This document shows positions 6,041 through 13,228 of a stretch of DNA of 13,945 nt, piece by piece. Under the pieces are notes generated by a model. That model was not told the origin of the DNA. It saw only the letters and a program-made list of their open reading frames with translations, and did not search any database. Origin of the DNA: JBEKHI01 sp050012355 (GTDB lineage Bacteria; Actinomycetota; Actinomycetes; Streptosporangiales; Streptosporangiaceae); NCBI GenBank assembly GCA_050012355.1, contig JBEKHI010000214.1, positions 1-13,945 on the forward strand. The letters are read 5' to 3'. Each line of letters begins with the position of its first letter. Within the stretch, counting starts at the first letter, position 1. The translations under genes and the position numbers were made by a program.

Positions 6041-6982
6041 ATGACAATTCAGCTGGACCTTCCCGTGGTCCCTGACGGTGCGCTCCGCGGTGCGCGGACG
6101 CCCATCAAGCAACGGAACCCCTCGGCGCGCCACCAGGCGCTGCTCGAGCTAATGAAGATGTTCCCGGCGACCCTGCTGAGCCTGGTGGAGCCCGATCTGC
6201 AGATCGGTTACCCAGTCCAAGGGCCGCTCACGGCGCGTGTTAGCGACTGCGACGCGTACGGGCTGCGGATCGATTCCCGGCTGGACTACTTCCAGCCGGG
6301 CGACACCGATCCGGTTCTCGCGATCGTGGTCGAAGTGCAGTTGGACCGGGAAGACGACTTGCGGTGGCGACTGTGCCCGTACGTCGGATTCACCTCGCAC
6401 GATGCCCGGTGCGCAACCGACATCGTGGTCCTCTGCGGTAACCGCGCCCTGGCGAAGAGCCTGGCCCGCCCGATGCTGATAGGTGCCCGGGGCAGCAACA
6501 TCACGCCGCTGCCGATCGGCCCCGGTGAGGTTCCGGTCATCGACAACCTGGAAGAGGCTATGGCCGATCCGGGGCTGCTGATGCTGTCGGGATGGCACCA
6601 CGCTGAGGACAGCGACGAGACCCGAGAGCTCCTGGTCGGGCTGATCGTCGAGGTGCTTCAGTGGCTGGACGCCGTCGACGGGGAGAAAGCCCGGCAATAC
6701 CACCAGCTCGCGACAGTCATCCTGCACACCCCATCGATGAGGAGGTTCAAGCAAATGACATCAACAGCCATCCGTGAATACATCGCCAACGAGGTCTACC
6801 CGGAATGGACTTGCGAAAGAGGCGCGCAGGACATTCTCGAGGTCCTAGAAACGCGTGAGGTCCACGTTCCCGATGACGTCCGAGCGGAGTTCCTGGGTTG
6901 CCAGGATCCGCGGCGGCTGACCGTGTGGCTTAAGCGATCGGTGACAGCCGCCACGGCCCGTGACGTCATCGCCGGTCCGTAG
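6041..6982 (+). CDS. PD-(D/E)XK nuclease-superfamily protein, Rpn/transposase-like
   Basis: A 313-residue protein of a family common in actinomycetes. The N-terminal part (HQALLELMKMFPATLLSLVEP) is followed by a nuclease-like core: LDYFQPGDTDPVLAIVVEVQLDREDDLRWRLCPYV, with Asp82 and Glu98-x-Gln100, the D...ExQ variant of the PD-(D/E)XK active site seen in recombination-promoting nuclease (Rpn) and related transposase-like proteins. The C-terminal helical unit (VPDDVRAEFLGCQDPRRLTVWLKRSVTA, 276-303) is typical of these proteins. The ATG at 6041 has GAAAGGA about 8 bases upstream. No terminal inverted repeats, target duplications or second transposase gene are seen, so it looks like a solitary, chromosomally settled copy. 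It is monocistronic, with its own promoter candidate. Nuclease activity is inferred, not shown, and biological roles in this family are largely unknown. Confidence 0.75.
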   Translation: MTIQLDLPVVPDGALRGARTPIKQRNPSARHQALLELMKMFPATLLSLVEPDLQIGYPVQGPLTARVSDCDAYGLRIDSRLDYFQPGDTDPVLAIVVEVQLDREDDLRWRLCPYVGFTSHDARCATDIVVLCGNRALAKSLARPMLIGARGSNITPLPIGPGEVPVIDNLEEAMADPGLLMLSGWHHAEDSDETRELLVGLIVEVLQWLDAVDGEKARQYHQLATVILHTPSMRRFKQMTSTAIREYIANEVYPEWTCERGAQDILEVLETREVHVPDDVRAEFLGCQDPRRLTVWLKRSVTAATARDVIAGP

Positions 6983-7087
6983 GCACCAGGCCGCGGGGGA
7001 ACACCCCTCCACCCTGGACAACTCACCCGATTTGCCGCAGAATCCACTATCAGCTGTTGGTTTGTGTTCTGTCGGTTATGTCGGGGC

Positions 7088-7099
7088 GACAACGTTGTC
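7088..7099. promoter_or_regulatory. 12-bp palindrome, possible LacI-type operator of the GH92 gene
   Basis: GACAACGTTGTC is perfectly self-complementary with a central CG, the form typical of LacI-family operators for sugar-utilisation genes. It lies 51 bases upstream of the GH92 start. A weak -10 (TTATGT, 7076-7081) would place transcription start right at the palindrome, a repressing position. No LacI-type regulator gene is in the window. Confidence 0.5.
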
Positions 7100-7149
7100 A
7101 GGTAGTCCGGCGGCCTTCCCCGGCTCTGGTCTTGTCGAGGTGACCACAC

Positions 7150-10100
7150 GTGCCCTACTTCCGGCGCCGGACCCGCACCTATGTGATCGCGGCAACCGTC
7201 TCGGCGGCTGCCCTGCTGACCCCGGCCCTGGCCCAGGCCGCCACCAACCAGACGGCTAACACCCAGGCGGCTAATACCCAGGCCGCTAACACCCAGAACC
7301 CCAGCAGCGCCGCGCTGGTCGACCCGATGGTAGGCACCGGCAGTGGCAACTCGATCGTCGGGCAGGTCGACACGTTCCCAGGTGCGGACATGCCGTTCGG
7401 CATGATCCAGTGGAGCCCCGATACGCCGTCCCGTCCGGACGGCGGCGGCTACAACTACGCCGATTCGGACATCACCGGCTTCAGCTTCACCCACTTCTCC
7501 GGCCCGGGCTGCGCGGTTGCCGGCGACTTCCCGATCCTGCCGCTGACCGGCGCGGTGCCGGCTGACCCGAGCGACGCCGAGGCCGCCTTCAGCCATTCTT
7601 CCGAGGTCGCCCACCCCGGATCGTACGCCGTCACCGCCGGAGGGGTCCGGACGTCGCTCGCGGTCACCGACCGCACCGGCGTCGCCAGCATCACCTACCC
7701 GAAGACCACCAGCGCGCAACTGCTGGTGAAGGTCGCGGACAGCGCGAACGGCGGCTCGGCCGCGACCTTCCAGGCCATCGGCAACGACGAGATCGCCGGT
7801 GCCGTCACCAGTGGCGGCTTCTGCGGCCAGCCAGACACCTACACCGTGTACTTCGCGGCCAAGTTCAACCGCTCGTTCACCACGTCAGGCACCTGGGGCG
7901 GCAGTACCCAGGCACAGGTCACAAAGACACCAGGCAGCACCGCGGTGACGGAAAAGGGCAAGCAGGACCCCGCCCGCAAGGAGTACGGCAAGCAGACCAC
8001 GCAAGGCTCCGGCGTCGTCGCGGGCGGCTGGGTCACGTTCAACACCACCAAGGACCCGGTCGTCGGGATGCAGGTCGCGGTCTCTTACGTGAGCGTCAAG
8101 GGCGCGCTGGGCAACCTGGCCGCCGAGGCGCACACCTGGAACGTCGGCACGGTCGCGGCCCAGGCCACCGCCGCCTGGAACCGGCAGCTCGGCACCATCT
8201 CCATCCGAGGCGGCAGCCGTACCGCGCAGGCGACGTTCTACACCGCGCTCTACCACGCGTCGCTCGAGCCGAGCCTGTTCAGCGACGCTGACGGCCAGTA
8301 CATCGGCTTCGATGACAAGATCCACCAGGTCGCAAAGGGGCACGCGCAGTACGCCGACTACTCGGGCTGGGACATCTACCGGTCCGAGGTGCCGCTGCTG
8401 GCGACGATCGACCCGCGGATCGCCAGCGACATGGCGACCTCGCTGCTCAATGACGAGGCGCAGGGCGGCTGGCTGCCGAAATGGCCGGTCGCCAACGGCT
8501 ACACCGGAGTGATGAACGGCGACTCGTCCGACCCGATCCTCGCCGATATCTACGCGTTCGGCGGCCGCGGCTTCAACGCTGACACGGCGCTCGCTGCCAT
8601 GGTGCACGGCGCCGACGACAGCACCGGCACGCCCGGCCAAGGCTGGTATGTCGAGCGCCCCAACGGCGCTACCTATATCAGCAAGGGCTATGTGCCGAAT
8701 GTCGGCTCCGATTCGATCAGCCCCGTCCCCAACGGGGCCTCCGAGACGCTCGAGTACGCGCTCGACGACTTCGCCATCTCCCGGCTGGCACAAGACCTGG
8801 GCCAGGAGAAAACGGCCAGCACCTTCACCGACCGGTCGCAGAGCTGGGAGAACATCTTCGACACGGCCGATGGCTACATCGAGCCGCGCGACGCGGAGGG
8901 CGCCTTCCCTTCCGGGCCCGCGGTTCCCACCCTCACCGGGTTCGGGCAGGACGGGTTCCAGGAGGGCAACGCCGCCCAGTACACCTGGATGGTCCCGCAG
9001 GACCTGAGCGGCCTGATCCAGGGCATCGGCGGTGACAAAGCCGCCAACGCGCGTCTTGACGAGTACTTCTCCGAGCTGAACGCGGGCCCGAACGAGCCGT
9101 ACAACTGGGCCGGGAACGAGCCGTCGCTGGACACGCCGTGGGTCTACGACAGCACCGGCAAGCCGTGGCAAACCCAGGAAGTAGTGCACGACATCACCAG
9201 CCAGCTTTACTCGCTGACGCCGGGCGGCGAGCCGGGCAACGACGATCTCGGCGCGATGAGCTCCTGGTACGTCTGGGCAGCGCTCGGGGTGTACCCGCAG
9301 ACGCCGGGCGAGCCGACGCTCGTGCTCGGGACCCCGCAGTTCTCCCAGGAAGTGATCCACGGGGCCTGCGGCAACCTCACGATCAACGCGAGCGGCGCCG
9401 GCGACACCTACGTACATTCGCTGACGGTGGACGGCCGGGCGACGGATCGCACCTGGATCGACCTGAACACCACCCACGAGCTCGACTTCACCCTCTCCAC
9501 CACCCCGAACAAGCAGTGGGGCACGGCAAAGGACGACGCCCCGCCGTCCTACCCCGCGGGCAAGGTGCACTTCCCGGCGAGCACGCGCGCCTCCCTCGCC
9601 CTCAGCCCGGCGCAGGTCCGGCTGGCGCCCGGGTCATCGACCAGCATTGAGGTCGAGAACGACAACACGCTCGGGTCTAGCCCGGCGACGATCACGTGGC
9701 AGGAGACCGGGGCGTCCGGGCTGACGACGTCCCCCGCCAGCGGCAGCATCACCGCACCGGCCGGCGGCACCGCCTCGACGGCCGTGACCGTCGCGGCCAG
9801 CGCGTCCATGGGCGCCGGGTATTACCAGGTCACGTTCACCGCGCACGCGGCCAACGGAGCCATTGTCCCCGAGGCCTCGCTACTGGTGACGGTCGCCGGG
9901 GCCGGCCAGTCGATCCCGACCGCCTACGTCTCCAACTACAGCGACAACACGGTCACGCCAGTTGACACCCAGACCGATACCGCCGGCCCGCCCATCCCGG
10001 TGGGCAGCGGCCCTGACGGCATGATCGTGACAGCTGGGCTGCTGTTTGTGGCCAATAACAACAGCAACAACGTCACCGTGATCAACACCACGACGAACGC

Positions 10101-10788
10101 CGTCGTCGCGACGATCCCGGTCGGGAGCGTCGCCGCCGACGTGTCCGCCACCCCCGACGGCAAGACCGTGTGGGTGAGTAACTTCGGCAGCGGGACCGTG
10201 CAGCCGATCGACGTCGCGACGCTCACCGCCGGGACGCCGGTCACGGTCGGAACCCAGCCGGAGCGGATCGCGGTGAGCCCGGACGGCACCCAGCTGTGGG
10301 TCGCCAACCAGGGCAGCGGCACGGTCAGCGACGTCAGCCTGGCTACCGACACCGTCACGCACACGATCGCGGTCGGCGCCGCTCCGTTCGGCGTCGCGGT
10401 CACCCCGGACAGCGACGAGGTCTACATCACGAACGGCGGGTCATCCTCGGTGTCGGTCATCGACGCTCAGACCGACACCGTGACCGACACGATCGCGACT
10501 GGCGCGGGCCCGCAGTACGTCCAGATCTCACCGAACGGGGGTGAGGCCTACGTCGCGGACTTCGGCGCCGGGGGCGTCACCCCGATCGCGGTCGCGACCG
10601 GCACGGCCGGGACCTTCATCCCGACCGGTTCCGGCGCCTACGCGGTTGGCTTCAACTCAGAAGGAACGATCGCCTGGGTGGTGGATACCAACGTGAACAA
10701 CGTCGTCCCGGTGACGGTGGCGACCGGCACGCCGGGTACCGCCGTAACCGTCGGCAACGTCCCGGACGGCGTCACGGTCACCGGCTGA
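7150..10788 (+). CDS. Secreted GH92 alpha-mannosidase with NEW3/Ig-like domain and seven-bladed YVTN propeller
   Basis: A 1212-residue exported glycosidase. The GTG at 7150 follows AGGTGA. Residues 1-30 are a Sec signal (FRRRTRTY, hydrophobic core, ALAQA cut), then an NTQAA-repeat linker (32-53). The GH92 N domain (about 57-310) has GGYNYADSDITGFSFTHFSGPGC; the catalytic (alpha/alpha)6 domain follows to about 785. EGNAAQYTWMVPQD supplies Glu605, the expected general acid (Glu533 of BT3990), and GNDDLGAMSSWYVW (696-709) the base region. GH92 enzymes are Ca-dependent inverting exo-alpha-mannosidases on N-glycans and fungal mannans. GNEPSLD (655-661) places Glu657 at BT3990 Glu585 but Asn at His584, so alpha-1,2 specificity is not assured. 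An Ig-like NEW3-type domain (about 815-915) precedes seven YVTN repeats spaced 41-42 residues (starting near 925, 966, 1007, 1049, 1091, 1133 and 1175). There is no cell-wall anchor. Probably its own transcription unit. Confidence 0.93.
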   Translation: MPYFRRRTRTYVIAATVSAAALLTPALAQAATNQTANTQAANTQAANTQNPSSAALVDPMVGTGSGNSIVGQVDTFPGADMPFGMIQWSPDTPSRPDGGGYNYADSDITGFSFTHFSGPGCAVAGDFPILPLTGAVPADPSDAEAAFSHSSEVAHPGSYAVTAGGVRTSLAVTDRTGVASITYPKTTSAQLLVKVADSANGGSAATFQAIGNDEIAGAVTSGGFCGQPDTYTVYFAAKFNRSFTTSGTWGGSTQAQVTKTPGSTAVTEKGKQDPARKEYGKQTTQGSGVVAGGWVTFNTTKDPVVGMQVAVSYVSVKGALGNLAAEAHTWNVGTVAAQATAAWNRQLGTISIRGGSRTAQATFYTALYHASLEPSLFSDADGQYIGFDDKIHQVAKGHAQYADYSGWDIYRSEVPLLATIDPRIASDMATSLLNDEAQGGWLPKWPVANGYTGVMNGDSSDPILADIYAFGGRGFNADTALAAMVHGADDSTGTPGQGWYVERPNGATYISKGYVPNVGSDSISPVPNGASETLEYALDDFAISRLAQDLGQEKTASTFTDRSQSWENIFDTADGYIEPRDAEGAFPSGPAVPTLTGFGQDGFQEGNAAQYTWMVPQDLSGLIQGIGGDKAANARLDEYFSELNAGPNEPYNWAGNEPSLDTPWVYDSTGKPWQTQEVVHDITSQLYSLTPGGEPGNDDLGAMSSWYVWAALGVYPQTPGEPTLVLGTPQFSQEVIHGACGNLTINASGAGDTYVHSLTVDGRATDRTWIDLNTTHELDFTLSTTPNKQWGTAKDDAPPSYPAGKVHFPASTRASLALSPAQVRLAPGSSTSIEVENDNTLGSSPATITWQETGASGLTTSPASGSITAPAGGTASTAVTVAASASMGAGYYQVTFTAHAANGAIVPEASLLVTVAGAGQSIPTAYVSNYSDNTVTPVDTQTDTAGPPIPVGSGPDGMIVTAGLLFVANNNSNNVTVINTTTNAVVATIPVGSVAADVSATPDGKTVWVSNFGSGTVQPIDVATLTAGTPVTVGTQPERIAVSPDGTQLWVANQGSGTVSDVSLATDTVTHTIAVGAAPFGVAVTPDSDEVYITNGGSSSVSVIDAQTDTVTDTIATGAGPQYVQISPNGGEAYVADFGAGGVTPIAVATGTAGTFIPTGSGAYAVGFNSEGTIAWVVDTNVNNVVPVTVATGTPGTAVTVGNVPDGVTVTG
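7255..7299 (+). repeat. 15-bp tandem repeat inside the GH92 gene
   Basis: Three units (7255-7269, 7270-7284, 7285-7299) of the type GCTAACACCCAGGCG encode the NTQAA repeats just after the signal peptide. This is a likely slippage-prone linker of variable length. Confidence 0.8.
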
Positions 10789-10789
10789 A

Positions 10790-10811
10790 CCGCCACGCCC
10801 GAGTCTGGCGG
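10790..10811 (+). terminator. Weak hairpin after the GH92 gene
   Basis: CCGCCA (10790-10795) pairs with TGGCGG (10806-10811) across a 10-base loop, one base after the GH92 stop. There is no T-tract, so termination would be weak or the hairpin only protects the 3' end. Confidence 0.3.
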
Positions 10812-10841
10812 ACATCAGGTGATCAGACCAGTATTGAAGCC

Positions 10842-12380
10842 GTGGATTACTCCGGCCTGAGCGACGCCGAGCAGCTTCTCATCAAGGCGTTCCCTGATGG
10901 TTCGTGGCTGGACCTGCGGTCCAATGCCGGCCCCGATGACGATGGCGTGAACTGGGGTGCTGAGAGGATCATCCGGGCCGAAGTGATCGCCTCGCTTCTG
11001 CTCGGAGCGGTGACGCCGAAGCGAGGCAAGATCGCCGCCATTCGCCTCCGGGGCGCGAAGGTGACCGGACGGCTTGACCTGATGGGAGCCACTGTCGCAT
11101 ACGCCCTGGTCTGTGAGCAGTGCTATTTCGATGACCCACCGCGGTTCGTGGAGGCGACGGTCAAGACAATCTGGATTTCGGACAGCCGGCTGCCCGGAAT
11201 GGATGCTGCGCGGATGAGGGTAGATGGTGTCCTGGACCTGCACGGAAGTTCGCTGGGTGGTCCGCTCGTGCTGGGCCGGGCCAGCATCTCTGCCGAAGTG
11301 AACTTGAGCGCCGTCGTTATCGACTCTGGTGCTAATGGCGCGGCGATAGCAGCAGAGGGCCTGTCCACGGACGGGAACCTGGACTGCGGGAAAGTGGAAG
11401 CGCGCGGCCAGCGAGGAACTCCAGTACTGGTTGTCGACGGATCGGTTATCGGGACGGAAATCGATCTCATCAGAGCGTGCATTCAGGGCGAGGTCGAAGC
11501 GCGTGCCATCCGAGTCGGCGGTCGCGTGCACCTGCAGCACGCAATGCTGGACAACGGTTCCGGGACAGCGTTGCGCCTCACTCGCAGCGCCATCACCGGC
11601 GACGTGCTCTGTGATGACACGACGGTCATCGGCAAGATACGCATGGTGGGCACCACGCTGGGCGGGAGCCTGTTTCTCCGGAAATCGCGGCTGCAAAACC
11701 CGGGAAAATACGCGCTCGATGCTCCGCAGTTGGAGGCCAAAGAGCTTTACCTCATGCCAGCCGACGTTCAGGGCATCGTGGGCCTCAACAACGCCAGAAT
11801 CGGTGTACTCCTCGATGATCCGTTGCGGTGGCCCGCCGAACTGGAAATCGACGGGCTCACCTACGACGCTCTTAACCCGCAGCTAACCGCCCGGGAACGG
11901 CTTGACTGGCTGGCGCGCGATATCCGGGTACGTCAGCCTCAGAAATACGAGCAGCTCGCCGCTTACTTTGCCAGGATCGGTCAGCCGGCCGATGCGCGGC
12001 GGGTGATGTACGCCAAGGAGTGTCATCAGCGTCCGGCCAAAGGCCGGTTGTCCCGGGCGTGGGGCATCCTTCAAGACATTACGGTCGGCTACGGATACCG
12101 CCCCTGGCGCGCGGTGCTGTGGTTCGCCGCGTTGCTGGCCATCGGCAGCGCCGTCTACGCGGTATCCCCACCGCCCGCTCTGACTCCCGCCGCGGCACCG
12201 CACTTCAACCCAGTCGGCTACACGCTGGATCTGCTGCTGCCCGTCGTCAACCTGGGCCAGAAGTACGCGTTCAACCCCGGCGGCCTGGAACAGTGGCTCT
12301 CCTACTTGCTCGTCGCTGCTGGCTGGGTCCTGGCGACGACGATCACCGCGGGTATCGCTCGCGTCCTGACCCGCAGATAG
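10842..12380 (+). CDS. Beta-helix-like repeat protein with C-terminal membrane domain, function unknown
   Basis: A 512-residue member of an actinomycete family sometimes named 'membrane-associated oxidoreductase', a name the sequence does not support: there is no Rossmann or flavin motif. The N-terminus (LSDAEQLLIKAFPDGSWLDLR) and NWGAERIIRAEVIASLLLGAV (37-57) are family features. Residues about 64-340 form irregular repeats of about 20 residues (IRLRGAKVTGRLDLMGATV, MRVDGVLDLHGSSLGGPLVL, IRVGGRVHLQHAML), resembling pentapeptide or right-handed beta-helix coils. A helical segment (350-415) follows, then a membrane helix (about 423-441), a loop with LDLLLPVVNLGQKYAFNP (462-479) and a second helix (about 485-508), ending RVLTRR. 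The helix-loop-helix arrangement recalls a small pore module, but this is conjecture. The GTG at 10842 is the first usable start and its ribosome site is poor. It is convergent with the SDR gene, nine bases away. Confidence 0.8.
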   Translation: MDYSGLSDAEQLLIKAFPDGSWLDLRSNAGPDDDGVNWGAERIIRAEVIASLLLGAVTPKRGKIAAIRLRGAKVTGRLDLMGATVAYALVCEQCYFDDPPRFVEATVKTIWISDSRLPGMDAARMRVDGVLDLHGSSLGGPLVLGRASISAEVNLSAVVIDSGANGAAIAAEGLSTDGNLDCGKVEARGQRGTPVLVVDGSVIGTEIDLIRACIQGEVEARAIRVGGRVHLQHAMLDNGSGTALRLTRSAITGDVLCDDTTVIGKIRMVGTTLGGSLFLRKSRLQNPGKYALDAPQLEAKELYLMPADVQGIVGLNNARIGVLLDDPLRWPAELEIDGLTYDALNPQLTARERLDWLARDIRVRQPQKYEQLAAYFARIGQPADARRVMYAKECHQRPAKGRLSRAWGILQDITVGYGYRPWRAVLWFAALLAIGSAVYAVSPPPALTPAAAPHFNPVGYTLDLLLPVVNLGQKYAFNPGGLEQWLSYLLVAAGWVLATTITAGIARVLTRR

Positions 12381-12389
12381 TTCCCAGGG

Positions 12390-13142
12390 TCACCAGGTGG
12401 TGTGCCCGGCATCGACCGGTACCACGGCCCCGGTCATGAACGACGCCTCGTCGCTGGCCAGGAACACGACCACGTTCGCGATCTCCTCCGGTCGGCCAAA
12501 CCGCTTGATCAGCTGGCGTCCGGTGAGCAGCTTCAGTGCCGCTTCCTTGTCCTCGAAGCTTTCCAGGTGGGCCGCCGACATCGGGGTGGATACCCCGCCT
12601 GGGCAGATCGCGTTGACCCTGATGTCCGGAGCGAACTCGGCGGCGGCCGATCGGGTGAGGCCGATGACCGCCGACTTGGACGCGCCGTAGACGCTCACAT
12701 TCGGCAGCGCGACCAGGCCGCCGACCGACGAAACGTTGATTACCGAGCCCCCGCCCGTCCGTCGCATCTCGGGCACGACCCGCTGCAGGGCGATCAGATA
12801 GGAGAGGCAGTTGACGTGCATGATCCGGTCGAAGTCGGCGACCGTGGTATCCAGCAGCGACTTCTGGATCTGGATGCCGACGTTGTTAAACAGCGCGTCT
12901 ACCCGGCCGAAACGAGTTACGGCCGCGGTGGCCAGTTCGTCGATCGTGGCCGGATCGGTGATGTCCCCGGCCACGGTAACCGCCGCGCCGTCAGGCAGCA
13001 GGGCCGCCGCCTGGGCCAGCGTCTCCTCGTTCGCGTCGGTGAGTCCGACGCGAGCCCCGGCTTCGGCAAAGCGGACCGCCGTTGCCCGGCCGATACCGCC
13101 GCCCGCTCCGGTGATCAGCGCCACCTTCCCTGTCAAGTCCAC
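12390..13142 (-). CDS. SDR-family NAD(P)-dependent dehydrogenase
   Basis: A 250-residue classical short-chain dehydrogenase. TGAGGGIG (11-18) is the dinucleotide-binding loop; Asp36 at the end of beta-2 (GLTDAN) favours NAD over NADP. Further landmarks are GDITD (59-63), NNVG (86-89), Asn111, Ser139 (INVSSV), and the catalytic Tyr152-x3-Lys156 (YGASK). PGGVSTPM (181-188) and the C-terminal GAVVPVDAGHTTW are family-typical, and the full length is intact. The GTG at 13142 is preceded by GGAG with a 7-base spacer. It probably oxidises a secondary alcohol or hydroxyacyl/hydroxysteroid substrate, but substrate cannot be read from sequence. It is divergent from the acyl-CoA dehydrogenase gene 86 bases away, so the pair may share control and act on the same pathway. 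Family call very sure, substrate unknown. Confidence 0.95.
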   Translation of the reverse strand: MDLTGKVALITGAGGGIGRATAVRFAEAGARVGLTDANEETLAQAAALLPDGAAVTVAGDITDPATIDELATAAVTRFGRVDALFNNVGIQIQKSLLDTTVADFDRIMHVNCLSYLIALQRVVPEMRRTGGGSVINVSSVGGLVALPNVSVYGASKSAVIGLTRSAAAEFAPDIRVNAICPGGVSTPMSAAHLESFEDKEAALKLLTGRQLIKRFGRPEEIANVVVFLASDEASFMTGAVVPVDAGHTTW

Positions 13143-13179
13143 GTGGTTACTCCGTTCAGTTGTCAGACCATGGAAACCC

Positions 13180-13193
13180 AGGTCACCGGACCT
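13180..13193. promoter_or_regulatory. Small inverted repeat in the SDR / acyl-CoA dehydrogenase divergent promoter
   Basis: AGGTC-ACCG-GACCT, a 5-4-5 inverted repeat, lies directly beside a -10-like TATACG (13194 region) that points toward the acyl-CoA dehydrogenase. Its position between two divergent catabolic genes suits a repressor site. It does not fit the KstR consensus. Short and therefore uncertain. Confidence 0.3.
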
Positions 13194-13228
13194 ATACGAT
13201 CACATCCGGGAAGGTAAGGAAGGCCAGC

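Noticed and set aside
5702..6133. 143-codon minus-strand frame across the tandem repeat
   Set aside because: It overlaps the well-supported gene at 6041 and its promoter, and its composition (Arg/Pro-rich) is that of random GC-rich sequence.
5264..7149. Complete insertion sequence around the Rpn-like gene
   Set aside because: No terminal inverted repeats or target duplications were found flanking 6041-6982.
7885..9570. 561-codon frame antisense to the GH92 gene
   Set aside because: Typical GC-rich antisense shadow without a ribosome site or recognisable domain.
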